Assembly (NCBI GenBank): GCA_021821195.1
Contig: JAKACT010000004.1
Location: 124,001-188,000 of the forward strand
DNA length: 64,000 nucleotides
Reading direction: 5' to 3'
From: Pseudomonadota bacterium
GTDB lineage: Bacteria; Pseudomonadota; Gammaproteobacteria; Xanthomonadales; Xanthomonadaceae
Shown: positions 21,298 to 30,137 of the stretch, piece by piece
How the letters are laid out: each line of letters begins with the position of its first letter
How positions within the stretch are numbered: the first letter of the stretch is position 1
The notes under the pieces: generated by a model
What the model was told of the DNA's origin: nothing
Database searches by the model: none
What the model saw: only the letters and a program-made list of their open reading frames with translations
Program-made: the position numbers and the translations under genes

Positions 21298-22602
21298 TCA
21301 GCCTGCTTCCAGCCCGCGCACCTGGTTGCGGCCGCCGGCCTTGGCCAGGTACAGGTGCCGGTCGGCCTCGCCCAGCAGCTTGTGCAGGTTGGGGAACTGC
21401 GGCGAGCGCCGGCTGGCGCCGATGCTGATGGTCATCCGCAGCGGCCGGCCGTCGATGTCGATCTCCATCGCTTCCACCGCCTGGCGCAGGCCCTCCAGGT
21501 GGCGCAGGCTGGCCTGTGCATCGAGGCCATCGATCAGCATGCAGAATTCCTCGCCGCCGAAGCGCCCGCAATAATCCTCCGGGCGGTTGTGGGCGTGCAG
21601 GGTATCGGCCATCGCCCGCAGCGCGCGGTCGCCGGCCTCGTGGCCGTAGCTGTCGTTGATGTGCTTGAAGTGGTCGATGTCGATCATCGCCACGGTCACG
21701 TCGCCGCTGCTGCTGCGGGCGATGTGCTTCTCGCTCTGCTCGAGGAAGCTGCGGCGGTTGGGCAGCCCGGTCAGGAAGTCGCGGGTGGCCAGGTCCTGCA
21801 GGGTGCCGATCAGCTCCAGCTGGTCGATGTTCTGCGAGACGCGGCAGAAGAACTCCTCGCGCGAGAAGGGCTTGCGCAGGAAGTCGTTGGCGCCGTTCTT
21901 GAGGAAGCGCGGGATCAGCGAGGCATCGGTGCTGCCGGACACGCCGATCACCGCCATCCGGTCGCGCGCGCGCAGCTGGCGCAGGCGGCGGGTCAGCTCG
22001 ATCCCGTCCATGCCCGGCATTTCCTGGTCGACGATGGCCAGGCGGATGTCGGGATCGGCTTCGATCATGCGCAGCGCCGACTGGCCGTCGGCGACGTGGG
22101 ACACGCGGTAGCCCTGCAGCGACAGCAGCGAGGCGATGTAGGAGCGCGCCGACAGCGAGTCGTCCACCACCAGCGCGCTGATCCGGCGGTTGCGCTCCAG
22201 CCGCTGCACCAGCCAGACCAGGTAGTCGAGACTGTCCGGCGTGCTCTTCAGCACGTAGTCGATGATGTGCTGCTGCAGCGCGCGTTCGCGCAGCGCGTCG
22301 TCGTACACGCCGCTGACCACGATGGTGGGCATGCGCCGCTCGACGAAGAAATCGATGACCTGGTCGCGGTCGCCGTCGGCCAGCACCAGCCCGGTCAGGG
22401 CGAGGAACCAGTCGGATTCGCGGTCCAGCAGTTCGCGCGCTTCCGCCAGCGTCGAGGCCACGCTGATCGGCAGCTGCACGCGCTGCTCGATGGCTTCGCG
22501 CAGCATCGACGTATAGGCACGGGAATTCTCCAGCAGCAGGATGCGCTGGGGCAGGGCGGCGATGGGTTGGCGGGCGTTGGCCAAGGCGAATCCGGCCGGC
22601 AT
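21298..22602 (-). CDS. PleD-like response regulator diguanylate cyclase
   Basis: A 434-residue cytoplasmic protein with two receiver-like domains and a GGDEF domain. The first (about residues 20-140) is degenerate and lacks the usual acidic pocket. The second contains ALVVDDS and LAIVDQEMPGMDG with the phosphoacceptor Asp and a FLRKPF lysine. The cyclase domain has DFLTGLPNRRSF and GRFGGEEF, an active-type signature. RPED five residues upstream is an intact c-di-GMP inhibitory (I) site. So it should make c-di-GMP upon phosphorylation and be feedback inhibited. The sensor kinase is not next door. Confidence 0.92.
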   Translation of the reverse strand: MPAGFALANARQPIAALPQRILLLENSRAYTSMLREAIEQRVQLPISVASTLAEARELLDRESDWFLALTGLVLADGDRDQVIDFFVERRMPTIVVSGVYDDALRERALQQHIIDYVLKSTPDSLDYLVWLVQRLERNRRISALVVDDSLSARSYIASLLSLQGYRVSHVADGQSALRMIEADPDIRLAIVDQEMPGMDGIELTRRLRQLRARDRMAVIGVSGSTDASLIPRFLKNGANDFLRKPFSREEFFCRVSQNIDQLELIGTLQDLATRDFLTGLPNRRSFLEQSEKHIARSSSGDVTVAMIDIDHFKHINDSYGHEAGDRALRAMADTLHAHNRPEDYCGRFGGEEFCMLIDGLDAQASLRHLEGLRQAVEAMEIDIDGRPLRMTISIGASRRSPQFPNLHKLLGEADRHLYLAKAGGRNQVRGLEAG

Positions 22603-22703
22603 CGGGAGGGTTCCTGTGGAAGTGCTGGCGCGGGGGGCGGCCTTGCGGCCATCCCGATTATGCAGCAGCCGCAACGCGGAATCAGTGCGGTCCTTGACCG
22701 GGA

Positions 22704-23426
22704 TCAGGCCGGCAGGCTGCGGCATCCCAGTGCGGCGAGGATGCCGTGCATGGCCGGCAACTGCATCAGCCAGGGCGCCGCGATGGTGAGCAGGCCGGCG
22801 CCGATCACCAGCACCCCGGCGGCATTGCGCAATGCGCCGCGCTGCAGGCGCTGGCCGATGCGCGCGCCGGCCCAGGTCAGCGACACCATCACCGGCAGCG
22901 TGCCCAGCCCGAACGCGGCCATGGTCAGCGCGCCGTGCAGCGGGCTGGCACTGAGCCACGCGGCGGCCAGCAGGGTGGTGGACAGGCCGCAGGGCATCCA
23001 GCCCCAGAGCATCCCGAGCAGGAACCGCTTGCCGGCGGTGTCGGCCGGCAGCAGGCGGCGCTGCAAGGGGGCAAGCGCCCGCCACAGCCGGTTGCCGGGA
23101 CCACCGGAAAAGCGCGGCAGGCGGCCCTTGGCATCCAGCATGCGCAGGCCGGCAATGACCAGCACGATCCCGACCAGCGCGCGCATCGCGATGCCCAGCT
23201 GCGGGATGCGCGCCACGCCCAGCAGGCCGCCGCCGAGGCCGCCGACCAGCGCGCCGGCCAGCACGTAGCCGCCGACCCGGCCGAGGTTCGGCTGCAGCGC
23301 CGCGAACCAGCCGCGCGAATGCACCGAGAACCCGGTGGCGATGCCGCCGCACATCGCCACGCAGTGCGCGCCGCCCAGCAGGCCGGTCAGCAGCGCCGCG
23401 CCGAGCACCAGCAGGTCAACCGGCAT
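22704..23426 (-). CDS. TauE/SafE (UreH-type) membrane protein of the cco cluster
   Basis: A 240-residue polytopic membrane protein (six or so helices) beginning MPVDLLVLGAALLTGLLGGAHCVAMCGGIATGF. The HCxxMCGG motif and WGWMPCG in the second half are typical of the sulfite-exporter/DsbD-like family that follows ccoS in many cbb3 clusters. A role in copper handling or cytochrome maturation has been suggested for such proteins; that is inference here. Its start overlaps the end of ccoS by 11 bases. Confidence 0.85.
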   Translation of the reverse strand: MPVDLLVLGAALLTGLLGGAHCVAMCGGIATGFSVHSRGWFAALQPNLGRVGGYVLAGALVGGLGGGLLGVARIPQLGIAMRALVGIVLVIAGLRMLDAKGRLPRFSGGPGNRLWRALAPLQRRLLPADTAGKRFLLGMLWGWMPCGLSTTLLAAAWLSASPLHGALTMAAFGLGTLPVMVSLTWAGARIGQRLQRGALRNAAGVLVIGAGLLTIAAPWLMQLPAMHGILAALGCRSLPA

Positions 23427-23607
23427 CGCGGTCGTCCGCTGGCGCGCCTTGCGCGGGGGGCGGTGGCCTGTCGTCCTCGCGCAGGATATCCAGCGCCGGG
23501 GTGTCCAGGTCCTCGAACTGGCCGTGCTTCACCGCCCAGGCGAACAGCAGCGCGGCGGCGCCGATCATCACCAGGCTGATGGGGATCAGGAACAGCAGGA
23601 TGTTCAT
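23416..23607 (-). CDS. ccoS: cbb3-type oxidase assembly protein CcoS
   Basis: A 63-residue single-span membrane protein, MNILLFLIPISLVMIGAAALLFAWAVKHGQFEDLDTP... in outline: one N-terminal helix then the conserved FxWAxxxGQFxDLDTPA motif. CcoS is needed to insert haem b and copper into CcoN. The start is set by the ATGA overlap with the ccoI stop (23604-23607). Confidence 0.95.
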   Translation of the reverse strand: MNILLFLIPISLVMIGAAALLFAWAVKHGQFEDLDTPALDILREDDRPPPPAQGAPADDRDAG

Positions 23608-25976
23608 CGCGGCGGGACCTTGGTGAGGCGCAGGGCATTGGCGGTGACGGCCAGCGAGGACAGTGCCATGCCCAGCGCCGCCAGCCACGGCGTGACCATC
23701 CCAGCGGCGGCTAGCGGCAGCGCCAGCAGGTTGTAGCCGATCGCCCAGGCCAGGTTCTGGCGGACGATGCGACGGGTGCGCCGCGCGATCCCGATGGCCG
23801 CCGGCACGTTGGCCAGCGAGCTGCCGGACAGCACCAGATCGGCCGAGCGCTGCGCCAGTGCGGCGCCGTCGCCGATCGCCAGCGAGACATCGGCGCCGGC
23901 CAGCACCGGCGCGTCGTTGAGGCCGTCGCCGACCATCGCCACCACCCGGCCCTCGCGCTGCATCGCGCGGACGAGTGCCAGCTTGTCTTCCGGCGACTGG
24001 CGGGCGTGCGGATTCGCAATTCCCATCGCGCTGGCGAAGCGCGCCACCGGCGCGGCGGCGTCGCCGCTGGCCAGATGCAGCGTCAGGCCCTGCTCGCGCA
24101 GCCGCTGCAGCGCCTGCGCGGCGTCCGCACGTTCGCGTTCGGCGAAGCTGAAGCGTGCGCGCGCGCCGGCGTCGTTGCCCAGCCAGACCGCACCATCGTC
24201 GTCGTCACCGGTCGCGAACGGCGCGGTGCCGATGCGCCAGCGCACGCCCTCGACCGTGCCTTCCACGCCGCGGCCGGCAACCGCGCGCACGCCGCTGGCC
24301 ACCGGTGCGCCTGGCACCTGCGCGAACGCGGCGGCCAGCGGATGGCTGCTGTCGCGCTCCAACGCGGCGGCGATGCGCAGCGCCGCATCGGCATCAACGC
24401 CGATGCAGGCATCCACGCCCTGCAGGTGCGGCTTGCCGTCGCCGAGGGTGCCGGTCTTGTCGAACACCACGTCGGTGGCCTGCGCCAAGCGCTGCAGCGC
24501 ATCCGGCCGCACCGACAGCACGCCGATCCGGGCCAGCGCGCCGTGGGCAGCGGCCAGCGCCGCGGGCACCGCCAGCGATAGCGCGCACGGGCAGCTGATC
24601 ACCAGCAGCGCCAGCACCACCTCGAACGCGCGCGCCGGCTCATGCACGCGCCACCACCAGTACACCGCGACTGCCGCCAGCAGCAGGCCGGCCACGAACC
24701 AGCCGGCGATGCGTTCGGTGCCCAACGCCAGCGCCGGGCGGTGCGCCTGCGCGCTTTCCACCAGCCGCGCCAACTCGGCAAGGCGGGTGCCGGTGCCGAC
24801 GCCGGTCACGCGGATCTTCGCCGCGTGCTCGCGGCAGGCGGTGCCGGCAAACACCGGGTCGCCGGCATGGCGGGTGACCGGTGCCGATTCGCCGGTCAGC
24901 AGGGATTCCTCGAAATGCGCCTCGCCTTCGAGCAGCACGCCGTCGGCGGGTACCGGCTCGCCCACCGCGACCTGCACCACGTCGCCCACCGCCAGCGCAT
25001 CGATGGGCACCGACTCGCGGCTGCCGTCGGCCAGTTCGCGGGTGGCGAACGCCGGCCGCGCCCGTGCCAGCGCATCCACCTGCGCGGAGGCAATCCCGCG
25101 CGCGCGCTGCTCCAGCTGGCGCGCCACCAGCAGCAGGAACACGAACATCACCGCCGCGTCGTACCAGACGTGGACGCCGCCGCGCACGGTTTCGATGGTG
25201 CTCACCGCCCACGCCAGCAGGGTGGAGCCGGCGATCAGCACGTCCATGCCCAGCCGGCGCCCGCGCAGTTCGTTCCATGCGCCGACGATGAACGGCCAGC
25301 CGGCCCAGAACACCACCGGGGTGGACACCATGAAGGTGATCCAGCGGAAGAAGTCGCGGGTGGGCAGCGGCATTTCGCCGCGGGTGTCGAGGTACAGCGC
25401 TTCCGCGAACATCATCGCCTGCATCGCGCCGATGCCGGCCAGGCCGATCCGCAGCAGGTCGCGGTTGCGTTCGCGCCGGCGCGCCGCTTCGCGCGCCTGG
25501 CCGGTGGCGAGGTAGGGCCGGTAGCCGAGCGCGGCCAGCCGCGCCAGCGGCTGCGACAACGCGGTGCGGGCGGGGTCCCAGGCGATGCGGATGCGCCCGG
25601 TGATGGCGTTGGCGGTGGAGTCGAGCACGCCGGGCTCGCGTGCCAGCGCGCGGTCGATCAGCCAGGCGCAGGCGGCGCAGCGCATGCCGTCGGTGAGCAC
25701 GGTGATCTCGCGGCCGCCATCCACCTCGCGGGCGTGGCCAGCCAGCAGCTCCTCGCGGTCCCACGCAGCCAGTGCCGGCGCGTCGGCATCGACCCGTCCG
25801 CCTGGCGCGCTGCGCAAGCGGTAGTAGTCGTCCAGGTGCGCGTCCACGATCCAGCGCGCGGCGGCGGCGCAGCCTTCGCAGCAGAAGTCGCGCGTGCCGC
25901 TATCAGCGTCGGCGCGCACCGGCGACTGCGGCAGCGGTTCGCCGCAGTGGTGGCAGACCCCGGCCATGGCATTCAC
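23604..25976 (-). CDS. ccoI: Copper-translocating P-type ATPase for cbb3 oxidase
   Basis: CcoI/FixI exports copper to the periplasm for the cbb3 active site. The 790-residue protein has an N-terminal cysteine-rich metal region (Cys8, Cys11, then Cys32, Cys33, Cys36), an HMA-like domain with MRCAAC (Cys100, Cys103), the actuator TGES, the membrane metal site SCPCAL, the phosphorylated DKTGT and the hinge GDGLND. The N-terminal CxxC plus FCCEGC pattern is typical of FixI rather than CopA. It sits between ccoH and ccoS in the standard order. Confidence 0.95.
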   Translation of the reverse strand: MNAMAGVCHHCGEPLPQSPVRADADSGTRDFCCEGCAAAARWIVDAHLDDYYRLRSAPGGRVDADAPALAAWDREELLAGHAREVDGGREITVLTDGMRCAACAWLIDRALAREPGVLDSTANAITGRIRIAWDPARTALSQPLARLAALGYRPYLATGQAREAARRRERNRDLLRIGLAGIGAMQAMMFAEALYLDTRGEMPLPTRDFFRWITFMVSTPVVFWAGWPFIVGAWNELRGRRLGMDVLIAGSTLLAWAVSTIETVRGGVHVWYDAAVMFVFLLLVARQLEQRARGIASAQVDALARARPAFATRELADGSRESVPIDALAVGDVVQVAVGEPVPADGVLLEGEAHFEESLLTGESAPVTRHAGDPVFAGTACREHAAKIRVTGVGTGTRLAELARLVESAQAHRPALALGTERIAGWFVAGLLLAAVAVYWWWRVHEPARAFEVVLALLVISCPCALSLAVPAALAAAHGALARIGVLSVRPDALQRLAQATDVVFDKTGTLGDGKPHLQGVDACIGVDADAALRIAAALERDSSHPLAAAFAQVPGAPVASGVRAVAGRGVEGTVEGVRWRIGTAPFATGDDDDGAVWLGNDAGARARFSFAERERADAAQALQRLREQGLTLHLASGDAAAPVARFASAMGIANPHARQSPEDKLALVRAMQREGRVVAMVGDGLNDAPVLAGADVSLAIGDGAALAQRSADLVLSGSSLANVPAAIGIARRTRRIVRQNLAWAIGYNLLALPLAAAGMVTPWLAALGMALSSLAVTANALRLTKVPPR

Positions 25977-25980
25977 CGCG

Positions 25981-26496
25981 CTACGGTTGCCCGTCGTCCA
26001 GTGACGGCCGCAGCTGCGCCGCGAGCTGGCCCTTCGGCATCCGTCCGCGCAGGCGCCAGTCTTCGCCAGAGGCCGGCTGCAGTTGGACCAGCCAGTCGTG
26101 GTCCACGGCCGGCTTGGCGTCGATGCGCCAGCCGGTGTCGGTGGCGGCCAGTGCCAGCGACAGGTCCTGTTCGGCGCGGGTGGGGTGGTGCAGGCGCAGC
26201 GTGAGCGCGGCTGCGCGGTCGAAGTCGCCGCTTACCGGCAGCACTTCGACGAAACCGTGTTCCTCGTCGATGCGCACGATCGCGCCCAGCTTGCGCTCGG
26301 CTGCCCGTGCATCGGGGGTGAGGTCGGCCTGCTGGGCCTGGCCGGTGCGCTGCACTTCATCCGGCACCGCGTCGATGGCATCACCGTTGCCAGCGACGGT
26401 GAGCATGACCACGCTGCCAACCACCACCGCGCCGACCAGTGCCACCATCAGCCAAACGATGGGCTGCCGCCACGGCGATGACGATTCGCGTTCCAT
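25981..26496 (-). CDS. ccoH: FixH/CcoH family protein
   Basis: A 171-residue protein with one N-terminal membrane helix (WRQPIVWLMVALVGAVVVGSVVML) and a periplasmic domain ending LVQLQPASGEDWRLRGRMP. The LxLxHPTRAEQD block is characteristic of FixH, which works with CcoI and CcoG in assembling the cbb3 oxidase. It ends 4 bases before ccoI begins. Confidence 0.9.
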   Translation of the reverse strand: MERESSSPWRQPIVWLMVALVGAVVVGSVVMLTVAGNGDAIDAVPDEVQRTGQAQQADLTPDARAAERKLGAIVRIDEEHGFVEVLPVSGDFDRAAALTLRLHHPTRAEQDLSLALAATDTGWRIDAKPAVDHDWLVQLQPASGEDWRLRGRMPKGQLAAQLRPSLDDGQP

Positions 26497-26562
26497 CCGG
26501 ATTCTCCTGGAAGCCAGTGCGCGCTCCGCTGCGGGAAGCGCAGCGGTTCGCGACGATGAGGG

Positions 26563-28107
26563 TTACATGGGGCCAAAGAACGTGCTGTCGACGCGCGCCT
26601 TGGCGCTGCCGTCGTCGGCCTCGATCACGAAGACCAGCGGGTGGCGGCCGCGCAGGGTGGCGGGCGCGCCCACCTCGACCGCCTGCGACACCACTTCGCC
26701 GGCCGGCACGCGCACCTCCAGCGGTGCGTCCTTGAGCGACAGCGACGCGGCGTCGGCCGATTCGATCCGCACCCGGTAGCTGCGGTCGGCGTCGGTCTTG
26801 TTGACCAGCTTCAGGGTGTAGCCGTTGGCAGTGCGGTCGCCCTGCTGCTGGTACAGCGCATTGCGGTCGCGCAGCACGTCGGCGATCAGCGGGCTGCGGT
26901 TGAACACGCCCCAGGTCCACGCCGCCACCAGCGCGGTGAGCAGGAAGCCATAGACGAAGATGCGCGGGCGCAGCACCCGGCCCGACTTGCCGTCCAGCGC
27001 GTGCTGGGTGGTGTAGCGGATCAGCCCGTGCGGCATCCCCATCTTGTCCATCACGTCGTCGCAGGCGTCGATGCAGGCGCCGCAGGCGATGCACTCGTAC
27101 TGCAACCCGTTGCGGATGTCGATGCCGACCGGGCAGACCTGCACGCACATGGTGCAGTCGATGCAGTCGCCCAGCTCCTCGGTCTGGAACTTCGGCAGCG
27201 GCGCGGCATCGGTGCCATCCAACATCACCGTGCCGGCGGCCTGCAGCCGCGATGCGGCGGCGCTGGGATGTTTGCTGGCGCGGAACACGTAGTCGTAGGC
27301 GGTGCGCAGGTCGAGCAGGCCGCGCGCGCGTTCGAGCACGCTGGCCAGGCCCTTCTTGCGCGGGCCGCGCGGCTCGCCGCGCATCGGGTCGTAGGCGATG
27401 ATCAGGGTGTCGCGGTCGAACATCGCGCTCTGGAAGCGCGCGTACGGGCACATGTACTTGCACACCTGCTCGCGCAGGATGCCGGCGTTGCCCCAGGTGG
27501 CCAGCGAGTAGAACAGCACCCAGAACAATTCCCAGCCGTTCCAGTCGAACGGCACCAAGCGCGCGCCCAGGCTGGCGATGGGGGTGAAGAAGCCGACGAA
27601 GGTGAACCCGGTCCACAGCGCGAACGCTAGCCACAGCAGGTGCTTGCTGCCCTTGCGCAGGATCTTTTCACGGTTCCACGGGCCGGCATCCAGCTTCATC
27701 CGCTTGGCGCGGTCGCCTTCGGTCCAGCGCTCCATCCACAGGAAACATTCGGTCCATACCGTCTGCGGGCAGGCATACCCGCACCACAGGCGGCCGGCCA
27801 GGGCCGTGGTGAAGAACAGGGTGAACGCCAGGATCATCAACAGCAGCGCCAGCAGGCTGAAGTCCTGTGGCCAGAAGGTCAGCCCGAACACGTGGAACTT
27901 GCGCGCCGGCAGGTCGAACAGCACCGCCTGGCGGTCGTCCCAGGTCAGCCACGGGAACAGGTAGTACATCCCCAGCAGCCAGAACACCGCCGCCTTGCGC
28001 AGGCGGTCGAAGCGCCCGGAAACGTCGCGCGGATAGACCTTCCGCTCGCTCACATAGACGGAATCGCCGCCGGAATCCAGCAGGTCGATGTCGATGCGTT
28101 TGTTCAC
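26563..28107 (-). CDS. ccoG: cbb3 oxidase accessory ferredoxin-like protein CcoG
   Basis: CcoG/RdxA/FixG is a membrane iron-sulfur protein that reduces copper for delivery to cbb3. The 514-residue protein has an N-terminal region with YVSERKVYPRDVSGRFDRLR, several membrane helices with CGYACPQTVWTECF, and two [4Fe-4S] motifs, CIDCTMCVQVCP and CIACGACIDACD. A C-terminal immunoglobulin-like domain (from about residue 400) follows. It lies 66 bases upstream of ccoH on the same strand. Confidence 0.96.
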   Translation of the reverse strand: MNKRIDIDLLDSGGDSVYVSERKVYPRDVSGRFDRLRKAAVFWLLGMYYLFPWLTWDDRQAVLFDLPARKFHVFGLTFWPQDFSLLALLLMILAFTLFFTTALAGRLWCGYACPQTVWTECFLWMERWTEGDRAKRMKLDAGPWNREKILRKGSKHLLWLAFALWTGFTFVGFFTPIASLGARLVPFDWNGWELFWVLFYSLATWGNAGILREQVCKYMCPYARFQSAMFDRDTLIIAYDPMRGEPRGPRKKGLASVLERARGLLDLRTAYDYVFRASKHPSAAASRLQAAGTVMLDGTDAAPLPKFQTEELGDCIDCTMCVQVCPVGIDIRNGLQYECIACGACIDACDDVMDKMGMPHGLIRYTTQHALDGKSGRVLRPRIFVYGFLLTALVAAWTWGVFNRSPLIADVLRDRNALYQQQGDRTANGYTLKLVNKTDADRSYRVRIESADAASLSLKDAPLEVRVPAGEVVSQAVEVGAPATLRGRHPLVFVIEADDGSAKARVDSTFFGPM

Positions 28108-28113
28108 TGCCTG

Positions 28114-28407
28114 TTACCTGGTGCTGGGTCCGTTGAAGCGGCTGGAAGGCCGCAGCAGGATCCAGGTGAAGAGGCTGGACGACGCCGTCGCCAGCCAGAA
28201 AGTGAAGAAGCCGAGGGTGTAGCCCAGCCCGCGGGTGATCGCCAGGCCGGGGAAGGTCAGGTCACGCAGTTCCAGCGGATCGATGAAGGCGAAGAACACC
28301 ATCGTCGCCACCCCGGCCGCGAAGAAGCTGGGCCACAGGATGGCCCCGATCCGCTGCGCCATGGGGCGCGGCGGATGGTCGAAGTCCGGGGTGGTGTACG
28401 GGGTCAT
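28114..28407 (-). CDS. Small membrane protein between ccoP and ccoG, unrecognised
   Basis: A 97-residue protein with two strong hydrophobic helices (WPSFFAAGVATMVFFAFI and ITRGLGYTLGFFTFWLATASS) separated by DPLELRDL, and a basic C-terminus. Its start overlaps the ccoP stop by 4 bases and it ends 7 bases before ccoG, so it belongs to the cbb3 transcription unit. Similar small proteins occur at this position in related bacteria, but I cannot name a function. The position suggests a cbb3 assembly or stability factor. Confidence 0.75.
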   Translation of the reverse strand: MTPYTTPDFDHPPRPMAQRIGAILWPSFFAAGVATMVFFAFIDPLELRDLTFPGLAITRGLGYTLGFFTFWLATASSSLFTWILLRPSSRFNGPSTR

Positions 28408-29339
28408 TGCTGGGTCTGGGCGTCTGGCTTGGCTTGGTGGGAGAGCGACCAGACATAGGCCGCGACCAAGCGTGAACGGGTATCGCCCAATACTTTACCC
28501 CAAGCTGGCATCACCCCATGGCGGCCTTCGCCGATGGTGGTCCGCAGTGCCTCGCGGCCGTCGCCGTACAGCCAGTAACCATCGGTCAGGTCCGGTGCGC
28601 CGACCTTCTGGTCGCCCTTGCCGTCCTTGCCGTGGCAGGCCACGCAGACGCCTTCGTACAGGGTCTTGCCGCGCGCCGCGGCGTAGTCGTTGCGGTTGCC
28701 GCCGGCCGGCTCGCCCAGCTGGTGCACGTAGGCGATCACGTAGTCCACCGCATCCGGGCCACCCATGCCCTGCAGCACCTTGCCCCACGGCGGCATCACG
28801 CCTTCGCGGCCTTCCACCACCGTATGCAGGACCTGTTCCGGGCTGCCACCCCAATGCCAGATGTCGTCGGTGAGGTTGGGATAGCCCACGGCGCCCTTCG
28901 CCGACGAGCCGTGGCAGGTGGCGCAGGTATTGGCGAAGATCGACTTGCCCAGCGTGACCGCCTGCGGGTCGCGCGCCAGCACGTCGATCGCCTGGCCCTT
29001 GTACGGGGCGAAGGTTTTTTCCAGCCGCGCGTTGGCGACGGCGGCCTGCGCGTCGTGTTCGCCCTGCGAGCTCCACTTGCCAAAGCCCTGGTAGGTGCCG
29101 AAGCCGCCGTACCAGAACAGGTAGCCGAAGGCGAATGCGATGGCGATGTAGAAGCCGTTGATCCACCAGCGCGGCATCGGCTTGTTGTACTCGGTGATGT
29201 CGCCGTCCCAGTAGTGGCTGGTGTCCTCCGGCTTGGGATCGCCGGGGCGGCGCTTGGCGGTCCACCACAGCAGCCAGGTCACGCCCAGCAGGTTGAACAG
29301 CACCAAGATGATGACGTACCAGTTCCATGCGGTGGTCAT
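28404..29339 (-). CDS. ccoP: cbb3 oxidase dihaem subunit CcoP
   Basis: The 311-residue protein has an N-terminal anchor (WYVIILVLFNLLGVTWLLWW), the CcoP block HYWDGDITEYNKPMPRWW, a second helix, and two c-type haem sites: CATCH at residues 139-143 and CVACH at 232-236. It passes electrons from soluble cytochromes to CcoO. The start overlaps the ccoQ end by 4 bases. Confidence 0.97.
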   Translation of the reverse strand: MTTAWNWYVIILVLFNLLGVTWLLWWTAKRRPGDPKPEDTSHYWDGDITEYNKPMPRWWINGFYIAIAFAFGYLFWYGGFGTYQGFGKWSSQGEHDAQAAVANARLEKTFAPYKGQAIDVLARDPQAVTLGKSIFANTCATCHGSSAKGAVGYPNLTDDIWHWGGSPEQVLHTVVEGREGVMPPWGKVLQGMGGPDAVDYVIAYVHQLGEPAGGNRNDYAAARGKTLYEGVCVACHGKDGKGDQKVGAPDLTDGYWLYGDGREALRTTIGEGRHGVMPAWGKVLGDTRSRLVAAYVWSLSHQAKPDAQTQQ

Positions 29340-29509
29340 GCGTTCGTCCCCTCGTTGTCGCCGGCCAGGGCTTCGCCCGCCGGCACGTGGTCATCCACCG
29401 CCAGCCGCGCGGCGGCGTCGAAGCCGCTGCGCAGGCCCGGCTGCCAGGCCCACGCCCACAGGCCGATGAACAACAGCAGCAGCAGCGTTGTCACGATTCC
29501 GGAAATCAT
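29336..29509 (-). CDS. ccoQ: cbb3 oxidase small subunit CcoQ
   Basis: A 57-residue protein beginning MISGIVTTLLLLLFIGLWAWAW with one membrane helix, followed by FDAAARLAVDD, which fits CcoQ/FixQ. The start at 29509 is the only one that gives the expected size. It lies 4 bases after ccoO and overlaps ccoP. Confidence 0.92.
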   Translation of the reverse strand: MISGIVTTLLLLLFIGLWAWAWQPGLRSGFDAAARLAVDDHVPAGEALAGDNEGTNA

Positions 29510-29513
29510 CTGC

Positions 29514-30128
29514 TCAATTCCCCCGTGGCGCGTGCTTGCCGAGGCCCTGCAAGTAGGCCACCAGCGCATCCAGTTCGGTCTTGCCCTCGACGGCCGCGGG
29601 CGCGGCCGCGACCTCGGCATCGGTGTAGGGGTCGCCCAGGCGCTTGAGCGCGCGCATGTGCGACTGCACGGTGGCGCCGTCCAGGGCGTTCTCCTGCAAC
29701 CACGGGAACGACGGCATGTTCGATTCCGGCACCACGTCGCGCGGATTGACCAGGTGCACCCGGTGCCAGTCGTCGGAGTAACGGCCGCCGACCCGGGCCA
29801 GGTCCGGGCCGGTGCGCTTGGAGCCCCACTGGAACGGACGGTCGTAGACGGATTCACCGGCCAGCGAATAGTGGCCGTAGCGCTCGGTTTCGAAGCGCAG
29901 CGTGCGCACCATCTGCGAATGGCAGTTGTAGCAACCTTCGCGGATGTAGACGTCGCGCCCGGCCAGTTCCAGCGCCGGGTAGGGCTTGACCCCTGGCAGC
30001 GGCTTGATCGCCTCGGCCTGGAACATCAACGGGACGATCTCGGCCAGGCCGCCGAGGGAAACGGCGACGGCCACCAGCACGGCCAGCAGGCCGATGTTCT
30101 TCTCGAGCTTCTCGTGTGCGATTCCCAT
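29514..30128 (-). CDS. ccoO: cbb3 oxidase monohaem subunit CcoO
   Basis: The 204-residue protein carries an N-terminal membrane anchor and the haem c motif CYNCH at residues 66-70, inside the CcoO signature [15 protein letters not shown]. The following [33 protein letters not shown] block is diagnostic. It relays electrons from CcoP to CcoN. Confidence 0.97.
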   Translation of the reverse strand: MGIAHEKLEKNIGLLAVLVAVAVSLGGLAEIVPLMFQAEAIKPLPGVKPYPALELAGRDVYIREGCYNCHSQMVRTLRFETERYGHYSLAGESVYDRPFQWGSKRTGPDLARVGGRYSDDWHRVHLVNPRDVVPESNMPSFPWLQENALDGATVQSHMRALKRLGDPYTDAEVAAAPAAVEGKTELDALVAYLQGLGKHAPRGN

Positions 30129-30137
30129 GTCTCGTCC

